From: Frateuria_A sp051900535
GTDB taxonomy: Bacteria; Pseudomonadota; Gammaproteobacteria; Xanthomonadales; Rhodanobacteraceae
DNA: 64,000 nucleotides
Assembly (NCBI RefSeq): GCF_051900535.1
Contig: NZ_JBHZGI010000006.1
Span: 1 to 64,000 of the forward strand
Direction: 5' to 3'
Below, piece after piece: positions 13,226 through 22,896 of the stretch (the first letter of the stretch is position 1; every line of letters starts with the position of its first letter). The notes under the pieces were generated by a model that saw nothing but the letters and a program-made list of their open reading frames with translations, ran no database searches and was not told where the DNA came from. A program made the translations under genes and the position numbers.

Positions 13226-16200
13226 TCAGCCGCACCACACCCGCGCGTTGCGGAACATGCGCATCCACGGGGAATCCTCGCCCCAGCTGTCCGGATGCCA
13301 GCTCAACTGCACGCTGCGGAACACGCGCTCCGGATGCGGCATCAGGATCGTGACGCGCCCGTCGGCGGCGGTGAACCCGGCCAGGCCGCCGGGCGAGCCG
13401 TTCGGGTTGAGCGGGTAGTTCTCGGTCGGCTTGCCGCGGTTGTCGACGAAGCGCACCGCCGCCTGTGCCTTGGACGGGCTGCAGGCATAGGGGAAGCTCA
13501 CGCGGCCTTCGCCGTGCGCCACCGCCACCGGGATGCGCGAACCGGCCATGCCCTTGAAGAACAGGCTGGGCGAGTCGAGCACCTCCAGCGTGGCCAGGCG
13601 CGCCTCGTACTGCTCGGAAGCGTTGCGCACGAACTTTGGCCAGTGCTTCGCACCCGGGATGATGTCCTTCAACTGCGACAACATCTGGCAACCATTGCAG
13701 GCGCCCAGCGCGAACTTCGACGGATCGTTGAAGAACGCCTCGAACTGCGCGCGCATCGCCTCGTTGTAGAGGATCGAGGTGGCCCAGCCGCGGCCAGCGC
13801 CGAGTACGTCGCCGTAGGAGAAACCGCCGCACGCGGCGAAACCGCGGAAGTCGGCCAGCTTGTGGCGGCCGGCGGCGAGGTCGGACATGTGCACGTCCAC
13901 CGCGTCGAAGCCGGCGCGGGTGAACGCCGCGGCCATCTCGACCTGGCCGTTGACGCCCTGCTCGCGCAGGATCGCCACGCGCGGACGCGCGCCCTTGGCG
14001 ATGTACGGCGCGGCGATGTCGTCGGCGGGATTGAAGCCGAGCTTGGGGCTCACGCCCGGATCGGCATCGTCCAGCCGCCATTCGCACTCGGCGTCGGCGC
14101 TGGCCGGGTTGTCGCGCAGGCGCTGCATCGCGTGGCTGGTGTGGTTCCAGGCGCCGAACAGCTGCGTCCAGTTCCACTTGAACACCGCATCGTCGCCCAG
14201 GTAGAGCTTGATGCCGAGCTTGTCCTTCGGCCGGCCGATGCGATGGCTCATGCCGGCCAGGCCGTGCTTGACCAGCAGCGCCTCGAACGCCTCGCGGTTG
14301 GCGCTGGCCACCTGCAGCACGGCGCCGAGTTCCTCGTTGAAGAGCGCGCGCAAGGTCGCCTCTGCCCAACCATCGAGGTGGATCTGCAGGCCGCAGTGGC
14401 CGGCGAACGCCATCTCCAGCAGGGTGACCAGGACGCCGCCGTCGGATCGGTCGTGGTAGGCCAGCACCAGGCCGGCGCGATTGGCTTCCTGCACCAGCTC
14501 GAACAGCGCGCGCAGGCGCTTGGTGTCATCCAGGTCCGGCGGCACGCCGCCGGCGCGGTTGAACACCTGCATCAGCACGGAACCGCCGAGGCGGTCGCGG
14601 CCGGCGCCCAGATCGATCAGCCACAGCTCCGAATCGCCGCGGTCGAGCTTGAGCTGCGGGGTGAGCGTGCGGCGCACGTCGTCGACGCGGGCGAAGCCGG
14701 TGATGACCAGCGACACCGGCGCGACCGTGCGCTGCGGCTGCTCGCCGGCCTGCCACACGGTCTGCATGGAGAGCGAGTCCTTGCCGACCGGGATGGCGAT
14801 GTCGAGCGCGGGGCACAGCTCCATGCCGACCGCCTTGACCGCGTCGAACAGCGCGGCGTCCTCGCCCGGGTGGTTGACCGCGGCCATCCAGTTGGCGGAC
14901 AGGCGGATCTCGCCCAGCGAGCCGATCGGGGCGGCGGCCAGGTTGGTGATCGCCTCGCCCACCGCCAGCCGCGCGGCATCGGCGCTGTTGAGCAGTGCCA
15001 CCGGCGCGCGCTCGGCCATCGCCATCGCCTCGCCCTGGTAGCCGTCGAAGTCGGTGAGCGTGACGGCGCAGTCGGCCACCGGCACCTGCCACGGGCCGAC
15101 CATCGGATCGCGATGGTTGAGCCCGCCCACGGTGCGGTCGCCAATGGTGATCAGGAAGTTCTTGCTGCCCACGGTGGGAAGCCGCAACACGCGCTGGACC
15201 GCCTCGTCCATGCCGATGCCGGACAGGTCCGGCAGCAGGTCCACGCGCGGCTTGATGCGCTGCGCGTCGCGGTGCATGCGCGGCGCCTTGCCGAACAGCA
15301 CGTCCATCGGCAGGTCGATCACGGTGAGGTTGCGGCGCGGGTCGGTCACGCGCAGCGCGCGCTCGGCGGTGGCGGTGCCGACCACCGCGTAGGGGCAGCG
15401 CTCGCGCCTGCAATAGGCCTCGAACTCGGCGAGATCCTCCTGCGCGATGCCCAGCACGTAGCGCTCCTGCGATTCGTTGCTCCACACCTGCATGGGCGAG
15501 AGCGACGGGTCGTCGCAGGGCACTTTGGACAGGTCGATCTCGCCGCCCACGCCGGCGTCGTTGAGCAGCTCGGGAATCGCGTTGGACAGGCCACCGGCGC
15601 CGACGTCATGGATGCTGACGATCGGGTTTTCCGCGCCGCGCATCCAGCAGCTGTCGATCACCTGCTGGCAGCGGCGCTCCATTTCGGCGTTGTCGCGCTG
15701 CACCGAGGCAAAGTCCAGTTCCGCGCTGGAGGCGCCGGAGGCGACCGAAGAAGCCGCGCCGCCGCCCAGGCCGATCAGCATCGCCGGGCCGCCCAGCACG
15801 ATCACCGCGTGGCCCGGCTGGATGTCGCGCTTCTGCACGTGGTCGTGGCGGATATTGGCCAGGCCGCCGGCGATCATGATCGGCTTGTCGTAGCCGCGGC
15901 GCACGCCGGCTTCGCCGGTTTCGTGCTCGTACGTGCGGAAGTAGCCGCCCAGGCACGGCCGGCCGAACTCGTTGTTGAACGCGGCGGCGCCGAGCGGGCC
16001 ATCGCGCATGATTTCGAAGGCGCTCGCCATGCGCGGCGGCAGCGGGCGATCGATCTCCCACGGCTGCGGCGCGCCCGGGATGCGCAGGTCGGAAACGGAG
16101 AAGCCGGTCAGGCCGGCCTTCGGCTTGGCGCCGCGGCCGGTGGCGCCCTCGTCGCGGATCTCGCCGCCGGCGCCGGTGGCTGCGCCAGGCCACGGCGCGA

Positions 16201-17086
16201 TCGCGGTCGGGTGGTTGTGCGTCTCGACCTTGATCGCGTAGTCGACCTGTTCGTCGTGCTTGCGCCAGTTGCCTTCGCCGTCGGTAAAGAAGCGGTGGGC
16301 CGTGTGGCCCTCGATCACCGCTGCGTTGTCCTTGTACGCCGAGAGCGTGTGCGTGGGCGAGCACTGGTGGGTGTGCTTGATCATGGCGAACAGGCTCTTG
16401 TCCTGCGCCTCACCATCGATCGTCCAGCTGGCGTTGAACACCTTGTGGCGGCAATGCTCGGAGTTGGCCTGCGCGAACATGAAAAGTTCGGCGTCGGTCG
16501 GGTCGCGGCCGAGCTCGGCATAGCGCGCCGCCAGGTACTCGATCTCGTCGTCGGCCAGCGCCAGGCCCAGGCGCGCGTTGGCGGCGGCAAGCGCCCCGCC
16601 CGGATTGCCGCCCAGTTCGATGTGCACCAGGTCGCCCGGCGTGCCGGCCAGGAACAGGCCCTGCGCCTCGGCCAGGTCGGTGAGCACCGATTCGGTCATC
16701 GGATCGTGCAGCACGGCCAGGACCGCCGCGTGATCGGGCGTGCCGGCAGCCGGCAGGCCAGCCACCTGCCAGGCCACGCCGCGCTCGACGCGGCGTGCGT
16801 CGAAGCCGGCGCCGTGCAGGATGTCGGTGGCCTTGCTCGACCACGGCGAGATGGTGCCCAGCCGCGGCACCGTCCACAGGGTGGCAGACTCGGGCGTGGC
16901 GTCCTTGGCTTCCAGCACTTCGAGCAGGCGCTTGCGCTCGGCGCCCTCGGGAACGTGGTCGGCCTCCAGCACGTAAACGAGCCAGGCAGCCTGCACGCGC
17001 GCACCGCGGTGCACCGCGTCGAGGCGGGCGTTGAGGCGATCCAGGCGAAACGGCGAAAGGGCGCTCTGCCCGTCGAAAGCGATCAT
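13226..17086 (-). CDS. purL: Phosphoribosylformylglycinamidine synthase
   Basis: The product is 1286 residues, the size of the large single-chain PurL of gammaproteobacteria. It makes FGAM from FGAR, glutamine and ATP in purine synthesis. The central part has the H-N-H-P-T-A-I-A-P metal/ATP segment and H-D-V-G-A-G-G-L-S-N. The C-terminal glutamine amidotransferase domain has G-A-C-N-G-C-Q with the nucleophilic cysteine, and the H-P-E-R motif near the end. I started at ATG 17086, where homology begins. TAGAAT at 17126-17121, 35 bases upstream, is a plausible -10 box. Confidence 0.97.
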   Translation of the reverse strand: MIAFDGQSALSPFRLDRLNARLDAVHRGARVQAAWLVYVLEADHVPEGAERKRLLEVLEAKDATPESATLWTVPRLGTISPWSSKATDILHGAGFDARRVERGVAWQVAGLPAAGTPDHAAVLAVLHDPMTESVLTDLAEAQGLFLAGTPGDLVHIELGGNPGGALAAANARLGLALADDEIEYLAARYAELGRDPTDAELFMFAQANSEHCRHKVFNASWTIDGEAQDKSLFAMIKHTHQCSPTHTLSAYKDNAAVIEGHTAHRFFTDGEGNWRKHDEQVDYAIKVETHNHPTAIAPWPGAATGAGGEIRDEGATGRGAKPKAGLTGFSVSDLRIPGAPQPWEIDRPLPPRMASAFEIMRDGPLGAAAFNNEFGRPCLGGYFRTYEHETGEAGVRRGYDKPIMIAGGLANIRHDHVQKRDIQPGHAVIVLGGPAMLIGLGGGAASSVASGASSAELDFASVQRDNAEMERRCQQVIDSCWMRGAENPIVSIHDVGAGGLSNAIPELLNDAGVGGEIDLSKVPCDDPSLSPMQVWSNESQERYVLGIAQEDLAEFEAYCRRERCPYAVVGTATAERALRVTDPRRNLTVIDLPMDVLFGKAPRMHRDAQRIKPRVDLLPDLSGIGMDEAVQRVLRLPTVGSKNFLITIGDRTVGGLNHRDPMVGPWQVPVADCAVTLTDFDGYQGEAMAMAERAPVALLNSADAARLAVGEAITNLAAAPIGSLGEIRLSANWMAAVNHPGEDAALFDAVKAVGMELCPALDIAIPVGKDSLSMQTVWQAGEQPQRTVAPVSLVITGFARVDDVRRTLTPQLKLDRGDSELWLIDLGAGRDRLGGSVLMQVFNRAGGVPPDLDDTKRLRALFELVQEANRAGLVLAYHDRSDGGVLVTLLEMAFAGHCGLQIHLDGWAEATLRALFNEELGAVLQVASANREAFEALLVKHGLAGMSHRIGRPKDKLGIKLYLGDDAVFKWNWTQLFGAWNHTSHAMQRLRDNPASADAECEWRLDDADPGVSPKLGFNPADDIAAPYIAKGARPRVAILREQGVNGQVEMAAAFTRAGFDAVDVHMSDLAAGRHKLADFRGFAACGGFSYGDVLGAGRGWATSILYNEAMRAQFEAFFNDPSKFALGACNGCQMLSQLKDIIPGAKHWPKFVRNASEQYEARLATLEVLDSPSLFFKGMAGSRIPVAVAHGEGRVSFPYACSPSKAQAAVRFVDNRGKPTENYPLNPNGSPGGLAGFTAADGRVTILMPHPERVFRSVQLSWHPDSWGEDSPWMRMFRNARVWCG

Positions 17087-17181
17087 GCGGGGGGATTCGG
17101 CGCTGAAAGGGAAGCTCCCTATTCTACCCGATGCGGCCGGACGGCCCATCCAGGCCAGGATTTCCCCGCGAGCCCCGGCCG

Positions 17182-17212
17182 CTCACCCAATCCTCTCCCC
17201 GGAGGGAGGGGG
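17182..17212 (+). repeat. REP-like palindrome, family A (second copy)
   Basis: CTCACCCAATCC and the hairpin CTCTCCCCGGAGGGAGGGG lie between dsbC and purL, preceded by the same TTTCCCCGCGAGCCCC flank as the copy at 12.08 kb. It may act on the 3' end of dsbC mRNA or only be a parasite. Confidence 0.7.
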
Positions 17213-17223
17213 TTCAACGCGTG

Positions 17224-17997
17224 TCAGCCGCCTTTTTCGAGCATCTTCAAAAGCTTGTCCGGCGTGACGTAGCCGCCCAGGACCATGCCGTCGGGCCCCA
17301 GCACCATCGGCGTACCGGTCACGCCCAGCTTGACGCCGAGGTCGAACTCTTCCTTGACCGGGTTGGGGCAGTCGGCGGACTTGGGCGCCTTGCCCTGCTT
17401 GGCCGCGGTGAACGCCGCCTTGCGGTCGGCAGCGCACCAGACCGAGACCATTTCCTTGTAGGTATCGGTGGGGGCGCCGGCGGTATCGGTCACGCCCTCG
17501 CGCGGCCATGCCAGGTATTCGACCGCGATCCCTTCGTCGTTGAACTGCTTGATGTGCGAATGGAACATGCGGCAGTAGCCGCAGTTGACATCGGAGAACA
17601 CGGTCACCGTGTACTTCGGGTTCGGCGGCGCGAACACTATGCGCTGGGACGCCGGCACCTTGGCCAGTTCGGCCTTGCGAAAATCCGCCCAGGCGCGCTC
17701 GCTCAGGTTTTCCTTGGCGCCGAGGTCGACCACGTCGCCGTTGAGCATGTACTTGCCGTCGGTGCTGACGTAGACCAGTTGTCCCGAGGCGATCACCTGG
17801 TAGAAGCCTGGCAGCGGCGAGAGAGCGATCTGGTCCACCTTCACGCCAGGGGCGAGCTTCGTCAGAGCGGCGCGCACCGCCTGCTCGGCGGCCGGATCGG
17901 TCGCGTCGCCGGGGGCCGCGGCGTCCTGCCGGTCGGCGGCGCAGGCGGCGAGCGCGAAGGCGCTGGCGAGCAGCGCGGCGGAAAGCTTCTTGAACAT
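17224..17997 (-). CDS. dsbC: Thiol:disulfide interchange protein DsbC, possible lipoprotein
   Basis: The product is 257 residues. It isomerises wrong disulfides in the periplasm and is kept reduced by DsbD. An N-terminal dimerisation part (about 35-110) precedes a thioredoxin-fold domain with the redox pair C-G-Y-C (139-142) and the cis-proline loop T-G-T-P-M-V. The N-terminus reads A-F-A-L-A-A-C, a lipobox-like sequence with Cys19, so the protein may be lipid-anchored, unlike E. coli DsbC. Confidence 0.92.
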   Translation of the reverse strand: MFKKLSAALLASAFALAACAADRQDAAAPGDATDPAAEQAVRAALTKLAPGVKVDQIALSPLPGFYQVIASGQLVYVSTDGKYMLNGDVVDLGAKENLSERAWADFRKAELAKVPASQRIVFAPPNPKYTVTVFSDVNCGYCRMFHSHIKQFNDEGIAVEYLAWPREGVTDTAGAPTDTYKEMVSVWCAADRKAAFTAAKQGKAPKSADCPNPVKEEFDLGVKLGVTGTPMVLGPDGMVLGGYVTPDKLLKMLEKGG

Positions 17998-18177
17998 CGG
18001 GAAACCTCATGGCCGCGTGGGGAAAGCGGCGATTGGGCCGATTCTGGCACAGCGGCGTTAGCGGCAAGTGTGAGCAGGTAGAGGCCATTGCGCGGCGATG
18101 GTTTGCAGGCAGGTTTGCGCTCCGTTGCCGGACTGCAAGAGTGGCCCCTCGCCCCAACTTTCGGGGAGAGAAGCTAC

Positions 18178-19089
18178 TCAGCCGCGGGGGTGGTGTTGCG
18201 CGTGCAGGCGCTTCAGGCCCTCCTTCGCCACCAGCGTGTAGATCTGCGTGGTGCTGAGCGAGGCGTGGCCCAGCAACAGTTGCAGCGCGCGCAGGTCGGC
18301 GCCGTGGTTCAACAGGTGCGTGGCGAAGGAGTGGCGCAGCACGTGGGGGGAAATACGCTTGCCCTCGATGCCGACCGCCAGCGCGTGGCGCTTGACCAGC
18401 GTCCAGAACATCTGCCGCGTCATGCCTTCGCCCCGCTGGCTCAGGAACAGCGCCGCCGGCTGGCGGCCCTTGGCGAGCTGCGGCCTCGCGTCGGCAAGGT
18501 AGGCCTCGATGCGCTCCAGCGCGACTTCGCCGACCGGCACGAGGCGATCCTTCCCACCTTTGCCGGTGACGCGCAGTACGCCCTGGCGGGTGTTGAGCGC
18601 GGCCAGCGGCAGCTCCACGAGTTCGGAGACGCGCAGGCCGGAGGCGTACATCAGTTCCAGCATCGCGCGGTCGCGCAGACCTAGCGTCGACGCCAGGTCC
18701 GGCGCGGCCAGCAGCGCCTCGATCTCGCGTTCGGCGAGCGCCTTGGGCAGGCTGCGCGGCATGCGCGGGCGTTCGATCAGCAGGGTCGGGTCCTCGAAAC
18801 CCGGCGTGTCGCGCGCGAGCTGGCCGTAATACCGCCGGAACGCCGACTGGCGCCGCGCCATCGAGCGCACCGCCGCGCCCTGGCTGCCATGGAAGGCCGA
18901 CAGATCCTCGCGCCGCGCCGTCTGCAGGCTGCGCCCGCGCGAGGCGAGCCAGCGCGCCAGCGCCTCCAGGTCCTGCCGGTACGCTTCGAGGGTGCGATCG
19001 GCCAGGCCGTCCTCCGACCAGACCCGTTCGAGGAACGCGCCGATGCTGAGCTTGTCGGCTTCGGCGATACTTGCGCTCTTTTCCTGCAT
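18178..19089 (-). CDS. xerD: Tyrosine recombinase XerD
   Basis: The product is 303 residues. With XerC it resolves chromosome dimers at dif. All catalytic residues are visible: Arg153 (S-G-L-R-V-S-E-L), Lys177 (G-K-G-G-K), His249 and Arg252 (H-V-L-R-H-S-F-A-T-H), His275 (L-G-H-A-S-L-S-T) and Tyr284. The length and the absence of the extra helix found in integron integrases argue for the housekeeping enzyme. It lies upstream of dsbC on the same strand, a common pairing in proteobacteria. Confidence 0.95.
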   Translation of the reverse strand: MQEKSASIAEADKLSIGAFLERVWSEDGLADRTLEAYRQDLEALARWLASRGRSLQTARREDLSAFHGSQGAAVRSMARRQSAFRRYYGQLARDTPGFEDPTLLIERPRMPRSLPKALAEREIEALLAAPDLASTLGLRDRAMLELMYASGLRVSELVELPLAALNTRQGVLRVTGKGGKDRLVPVGEVALERIEAYLADARPQLAKGRQPAALFLSQRGEGMTRQMFWTLVKRHALAVGIEGKRISPHVLRHSFATHLLNHGADLRALQLLLGHASLSTTQIYTLVAKEGLKRLHAQHHPRG

Positions 19090-19135
19090 GCGCAGATGCT
19101 CGCCGCGAGTCGCGGCGGGCGCAAGCGAAACGCCG

Positions 19136-19636
19136 ATGAACCGATCGCACGACGCCGCCTCCCTCCCCTGCCCGCTGTGGCGCCGCCTGACCGCGTTGGT
19201 CTATGACCTGCTCGCGGTGGTGGCGATCGTGATGGTGGTCGGCCTGCTGTGCCAGCTCGCCACCGGCGGCCAGGTGGTGGCGGGCGGCGCGCATGCCACG
19301 GTCGCCTGGTGGTACCAACCGCTGCAGGGCCTGGTGGTGGCCGCGTACTTCGTGGTTTCGTGGATGCGCGGCGGCCAGACGCTTGGCATGCGCCCCTGGC
19401 GTATCCGGGTGGTCGGTACCGATGGCGGCAAGGTGCTGGCTGGTCAGGCGTTGCGGCGGGTCATCGTGGCCGCGTTGCCGCTGCTGTTGCTCGGGCTGGC
19501 GCCGTGGCTCGGTCTTCGTGTTGCAGTGTGGGCTGTTTTGGTCGGGTGGGCATTGTGGTTTGCGCCGGGGCTGGTCGATCGCCGGCGGCGAGCTGTCCAC
19601 GACCTGGCGGCCGGTACCGAGGTGCGCCAGATCTGA
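19136..19636 (+). CDS. RDD family membrane protein
   Basis: The product is 166 residues with an RDD domain: W-R-R-L-T-A-L-V-Y-D at the start (the R and first D), G-Q-T-L-G-M-R-P-W-R-I-R-V in the middle and H-D-L-A-A-G-T near the end. It has three to four transmembrane helices. RDD proteins are thought to be small-molecule or ion transporters, but this is established only for a few. It is divergent from xerD with 46 bases between the two starts. Confidence 0.88.
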   Translation: MNRSHDAASLPCPLWRRLTALVYDLLAVVAIVMVVGLLCQLATGGQVVAGGAHATVAWWYQPLQGLVVAAYFVVSWMRGGQTLGMRPWRIRVVGTDGGKVLAGQALRRVIVAALPLLLLGLAPWLGLRVAVWAVLVGWALWFAPGLVDRRRRAVHDLAAGTEVRQI

Positions 19637-19706
19637 TCGCACCTTGGATTGAAAAGCGGTTCGGCGCTTCACATCCGCGGCGGCTGCGCTTGCTGTAAAA
19701 GGACGC

Positions 19707-20453
19707 ATGGCCGCCTCCGCACCCGCCCGCACCGATGCCGAACTGCTCCGCGTCAATCGCGGCTTCTACGAAGCGCTCTGGGCGCAGGCGCGACTGGTTG
19801 ATCCCGGGCGCTTCAACACCTGGCCGCTCCTGAGCCGGTTGGCGGCGGAAGCCCCACGCCGGCTGGAAGTCGCGCCAGGCCTGCGCCCTCGCCTTCCGCT
19901 GGACGGCACCTGCTTTGTGGATCTCAGCCACGCGGCCCTGCGCCAGTTGCGCGCACGCGGCGCCAGCGCCATGCACGGCATGATCGGCGCCCTGCCCTGC
20001 GCCGATGCGCAGTTCGACCTGGTGTGCGCGTTCGACATCCTCGAACACGTCGCCGACGACGAGGGCGCCTTGCGTGAACTCGCGCGCGTGACGGCGCCCG
20101 GCGCGACGCTGCTGCTGTCGGTGCCCCTGCACGCCGATGCCTGGACGGCGTTCGACGAGTTCGTGGGCCATTGCCGGCGGTACGAGCCGGAGACCATCGA
20201 GGCCAAGCTGGCCGCGCACGGATTCGCGCTGGAACGCAGCGCGATCTACGGCATGCAGCCCAAGTCCTCGCGGTTGCTGGATTTGGGGCAATGGTTCCTC
20301 ACCCATCGGCGCGAGCGCGCGATGTGGTGGTACAACCACGTGTTCATGCCGCTGGGGCTGAAGTTCCAGAAACCGCTGCAGTGGCGCGATGGGTTGTACG
20401 GAGTGGAAGGGGTCGACGAGGTCTTGCTGATCTGTCGGCGCATGGCAGGCTGA
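19707..20453 (+). CDS. Class I SAM-dependent methyltransferase
   Basis: The product is 248 residues. It has L-E-V-A-P-G as a degenerate motif I, V-D-L-S for the SAM ribose, and F-D-L-V-C-A-F-D-I-L-E-H-V-x-D-D, the family's clearest block (motif IV region of Methyltransf_11). The later part has G-H-C-R-R-Y and E-V-L-L-I-C. The substrate is unknown. It stands alone between the RDD gene and phaZ, on the same strand. Confidence 0.8.
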   Translation: MAASAPARTDAELLRVNRGFYEALWAQARLVDPGRFNTWPLLSRLAAEAPRRLEVAPGLRPRLPLDGTCFVDLSHAALRQLRARGASAMHGMIGALPCADAQFDLVCAFDILEHVADDEGALRELARVTAPGATLLLSVPLHADAWTAFDEFVGHCRRYEPETIEAKLAAHGFALERSAIYGMQPKSSRLLDLGQWFLTHRRERAMWWYNHVFMPLGLKFQKPLQWRDGLYGVEGVDEVLLICRRMAG

Positions 20454-20618
20454 GGCAGGCGTCTGGACTGCGCCTTCGGGCGACGCCGGATGCGGACAGG
20501 TAGCCGTTCTCCCTGAGCGCAAGCACAGCGCCGACGTCGAAGGACTGCCTTGTCGCAGTGCAACATCCGACACGCAAAGCCACTAGAATGGCGCTTTGCC
20601 CTAGGTAGCCGGTTGCCC

Positions 20619-21896
20619 ATGCTCTACCAACTCCACGAATGGCAGCGCGCCTTCATGGGCCCGATGAGCTACTTCGCGCAGGCCAGCGCGAAAATGTTCA
20701 GCGAGCCGGGCAGCCTGCTCGCGCAGTGGCCTGGCGCGGCGCGCTGGGCGGCCGGTTGCGAGTTGATGTACCGCCTGGGCAAGGACTACGAGAAACCCGC
20801 CTTCGGCATCCACGAGATCCAGGCCGGCGGGCATACCCTTGCGGTGGTCGAGCAGACCGCGCTGGCGTTGCCGTTCTGCCAGCTCAAGCGCTTCAAGCGC
20901 TACAGCGACGATCCGGCGGTCGTCGGGGCGATGCGCCGCCAGCCGGTGGTGTTGGTGGTGGCGCCGCTCTCGGGCCACCACGCCACGCTGCTGCGCGACA
21001 CCGTCCGCACGCTGCTGCGCGACCACAAGGTCTATGTCACCGACTGGGTCGACGCGCGCATGGTGCCGGCCGAGGCGGGCATGTTCCGGCTGGACGACTA
21101 CGTCGCCTACGTGGAGCGTTTCATCCGCCACATCGGCGCAAGCGAACTCCATGTCGTTTCGGTGTGCCAGCCGACCGTGCCGGTGCTGGCCGCAGTGTCG
21201 CTGATGGCCGCGCGCGGCGAGGAAACCCCGCGCAGCCTGGTGATGATGGGCGGCCCGATCGACCCGCGCCGCAGCCCCACCAGCGTCAACGACCTGGCCA
21301 CGACGCAGCCGCTGTCGTGGTTCGAAGCCAACCTGATCCACACGGTTCCGGCGAACTATCCCGGACGCGGGCGCAAGGTCTACCCGGGCTTCCTGCAACA
21401 TGCCGGCTTCGTCGCGATGAACCCGGGCCGGCACCTGTCCTCGCACTGGGATTTCTACCTCGACCTGCTGCGTGGCGACCTGGACGACGCCGAGGCGCAC
21501 CGGCGCTTCTACGACGAGTACAACGCCGTGCTGGACATGCCGGCGGGCTATTACCTGGACACCATCAGCACCGTATTCCAGCAATGCCTGCTGCCGCGCG
21601 GGCTGTGGGATGTGGCGGGCGAGCGCGTGAACCCCGCCGCGATTTCGCGCAGTGCGCTGCTCACTGTCGAAGGCGAGCTGGACGACATCTCGGGCCTGGG
21701 CCAGACCGAGGCGGCGCACGCGCTATGCACGGGCATTCCAGCAAAACGCCATGCGCATCGCGTCATCGAGGGCGCGGGCCACTACGGCATTTTCAGCGGC
21801 CGGCGCTGGCGCGAAACGGTCTATCCACAGGTGCGTGACTTCATCGCCGATCACGCTGCGCAACCGCCGCGGCGCACGCCTCAACGCAAGGGGTGA
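20619..21896 (+). CDS. phaZ: Intracellular polyhydroxyalkanoate depolymerase
   Basis: The product is 425 residues from ATG 20619. It hydrolyses stored PHB/PHA granules. It matches the Ralstonia-type PhaZ with cysteine nucleophile: Cys183 in V-S-V-C-Q-P-T, Asp355 in E-G-E-L-D-D and His388 in E-G-A-G-H-Y fall at the same positions as the triad described for the R. eutropha enzyme. TAGAAT at 20584-20589 could be a -10 box. No PHA synthase is in the window. The 3' end overlaps the GH43 gene tail-to-tail by 16 bases. Confidence 0.93.
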   Translation: MLYQLHEWQRAFMGPMSYFAQASAKMFSEPGSLLAQWPGAARWAAGCELMYRLGKDYEKPAFGIHEIQAGGHTLAVVEQTALALPFCQLKRFKRYSDDPAVVGAMRRQPVVLVVAPLSGHHATLLRDTVRTLLRDHKVYVTDWVDARMVPAEAGMFRLDDYVAYVERFIRHIGASELHVVSVCQPTVPVLAAVSLMAARGEETPRSLVMMGGPIDPRRSPTSVNDLATTQPLSWFEANLIHTVPANYPGRGRKVYPGFLQHAGFVAMNPGRHLSSHWDFYLDLLRGDLDDAEAHRRFYDEYNAVLDMPAGYYLDTISTVFQQCLLPRGLWDVAGERVNPAAISRSALLTVEGELDDISGLGQTEAAHALCTGIPAKRHAHRVIEGAGHYGIFSGRRWRETVYPQVRDFIADHAAQPPRRTPQRKG

Positions 21897-22891
21897 GCCG
21901 CGACGCCCTGCCGCGTCATCCGCACCGGCAGGATGCGGCCACGGGCGTCGAACTCCAGCCGGTCGATGCAGATCACGCGGTGGTTGGCCGCCGTCTCGCC
22001 CTTGGGTCGCCGGTGGTAGACGATGTACCAGCGGCCGTCGGGCGTGTGGAACAGCGAGTGATGGCCGGCACCGGTGGCGATCGACGAATCCTGCTCGAGG
22101 ATTTTGCCGATGCGCCGGAACGGACCCAGCGGCGTGTCACCGATCGCGTAGGCCACCGAGTAGTCCGGCCCGGTCCATCCGCCCTCGGACCACATCAGGT
22201 AATAGCGGTCATCGCGCTTGAACATCATCGGCCCTTCGACGTAGTGCTCGGGCGTGATCTCCTTGAAAATCCTGCCGTCGTCGAAGGGCACAAACCCGGT
22301 GAAGTCGCTCTTCAGCCGGGCGATGTTCGCGTGCTTCCAGCCGCCGAAGATCAGGTAGTACTGCCCGTCGTCATCACGGAACACCGATTGGTCGATAGGC
22401 TGCGCGCCGTTGTGGAAAGCGCCCACCAGGGGTTTGTCGAGCAGGTCGTGGAACGGGCCGTCCGGGCGGTCGGCCACGGCCACGCCGATGCCACCTGACT
22501 CGCGGTCGCTCTGGATGTCGTTGGCGGCGAAGAACAGGTAATAACGCCCATCCTTCGCGACCACGGCCGGCGCCCACATGGCGCGCCTGGCCCAGCTGAC
22601 CGCATGCACGTCCAGCACGCGAGGATGGCGCGTCCACGCGACCAGATCCGGCGAGGAAAAGGCGTCGAAGAAGAGCTGGCGATCGTAGGCGTCGGACCAG
22701 GTCGGATAGATCCAGTAGGTGCTGCCAAAAATCGCCGCCTCCGGATCGGCGTACCAGCCCGGTATGACCGGATTGCCCGCATGCCTTGCGTTGCTGGCCT
22801 CCCCACACCACGCCGCCGGCGCGGCCAGCGCGAGCGCCAGCGCAATCGTTCGCAGCAACGGCGCGCCGCAGGAGCGTTCGGCGTCCGCCAT
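21881..22891 (-). CDS. Glycoside hydrolase family 43 enzyme, exported
   Basis: The product is 336 residues with an N-terminal signal peptide (T-I-A-L-A-L-A-L-A-A-P-A-A-W-C). It has a five-bladed propeller of GH43 type: catalytic base Asp49 in Y-A-D-P-E, the pKa-modulating Asp in P-I-D-Q-S-V-F and the general acid Glu in V-E-G-P-M-M-F. Such enzymes cut arabinose or xylose linkages in plant polysaccharides. No other carbohydrate genes are adjacent. It follows ltaE by five bases, so the two are probably one transcript. Confidence 0.9.
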   Translation of the reverse strand: MADAERSCGAPLLRTIALALALAAPAAWCGEASNARHAGNPVIPGWYADPEAAIFGSTYWIYPTWSDAYDRQLFFDAFSSPDLVAWTRHPRVLDVHAVSWARRAMWAPAVVAKDGRYYLFFAANDIQSDRESGGIGVAVADRPDGPFHDLLDKPLVGAFHNGAQPIDQSVFRDDDGQYYLIFGGWKHANIARLKSDFTGFVPFDDGRIFKEITPEHYVEGPMMFKRDDRYYLMWSEGGWTGPDYSVAYAIGDTPLGPFRRIGKILEQDSSIATGAGHHSLFHTPDGRWYIVYHRRPKGETAANHRVICIDRLEFDARGRILPVRMTRQGVAAHPLR

Positions 22892-22896
22892 GGCGC

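Noticed and set aside
13295..17272. A plus-strand open frame of over 1300 codons opposite purL
   Set aside because: It is the mirror of a GC-rich gene: stop codons are rare on the opposite strand. The purL frame has full homology; the mirror has His/Arg/Ala-rich low-complexity sequence and no family.
18178..19089. The tyrosine recombinase as a possible integron integrase
   Set aside because: It lacks the extra helix of IntI, has the XerD length and motifs, sits next to dsbC as XerD does, and is 15 kb away from the array.
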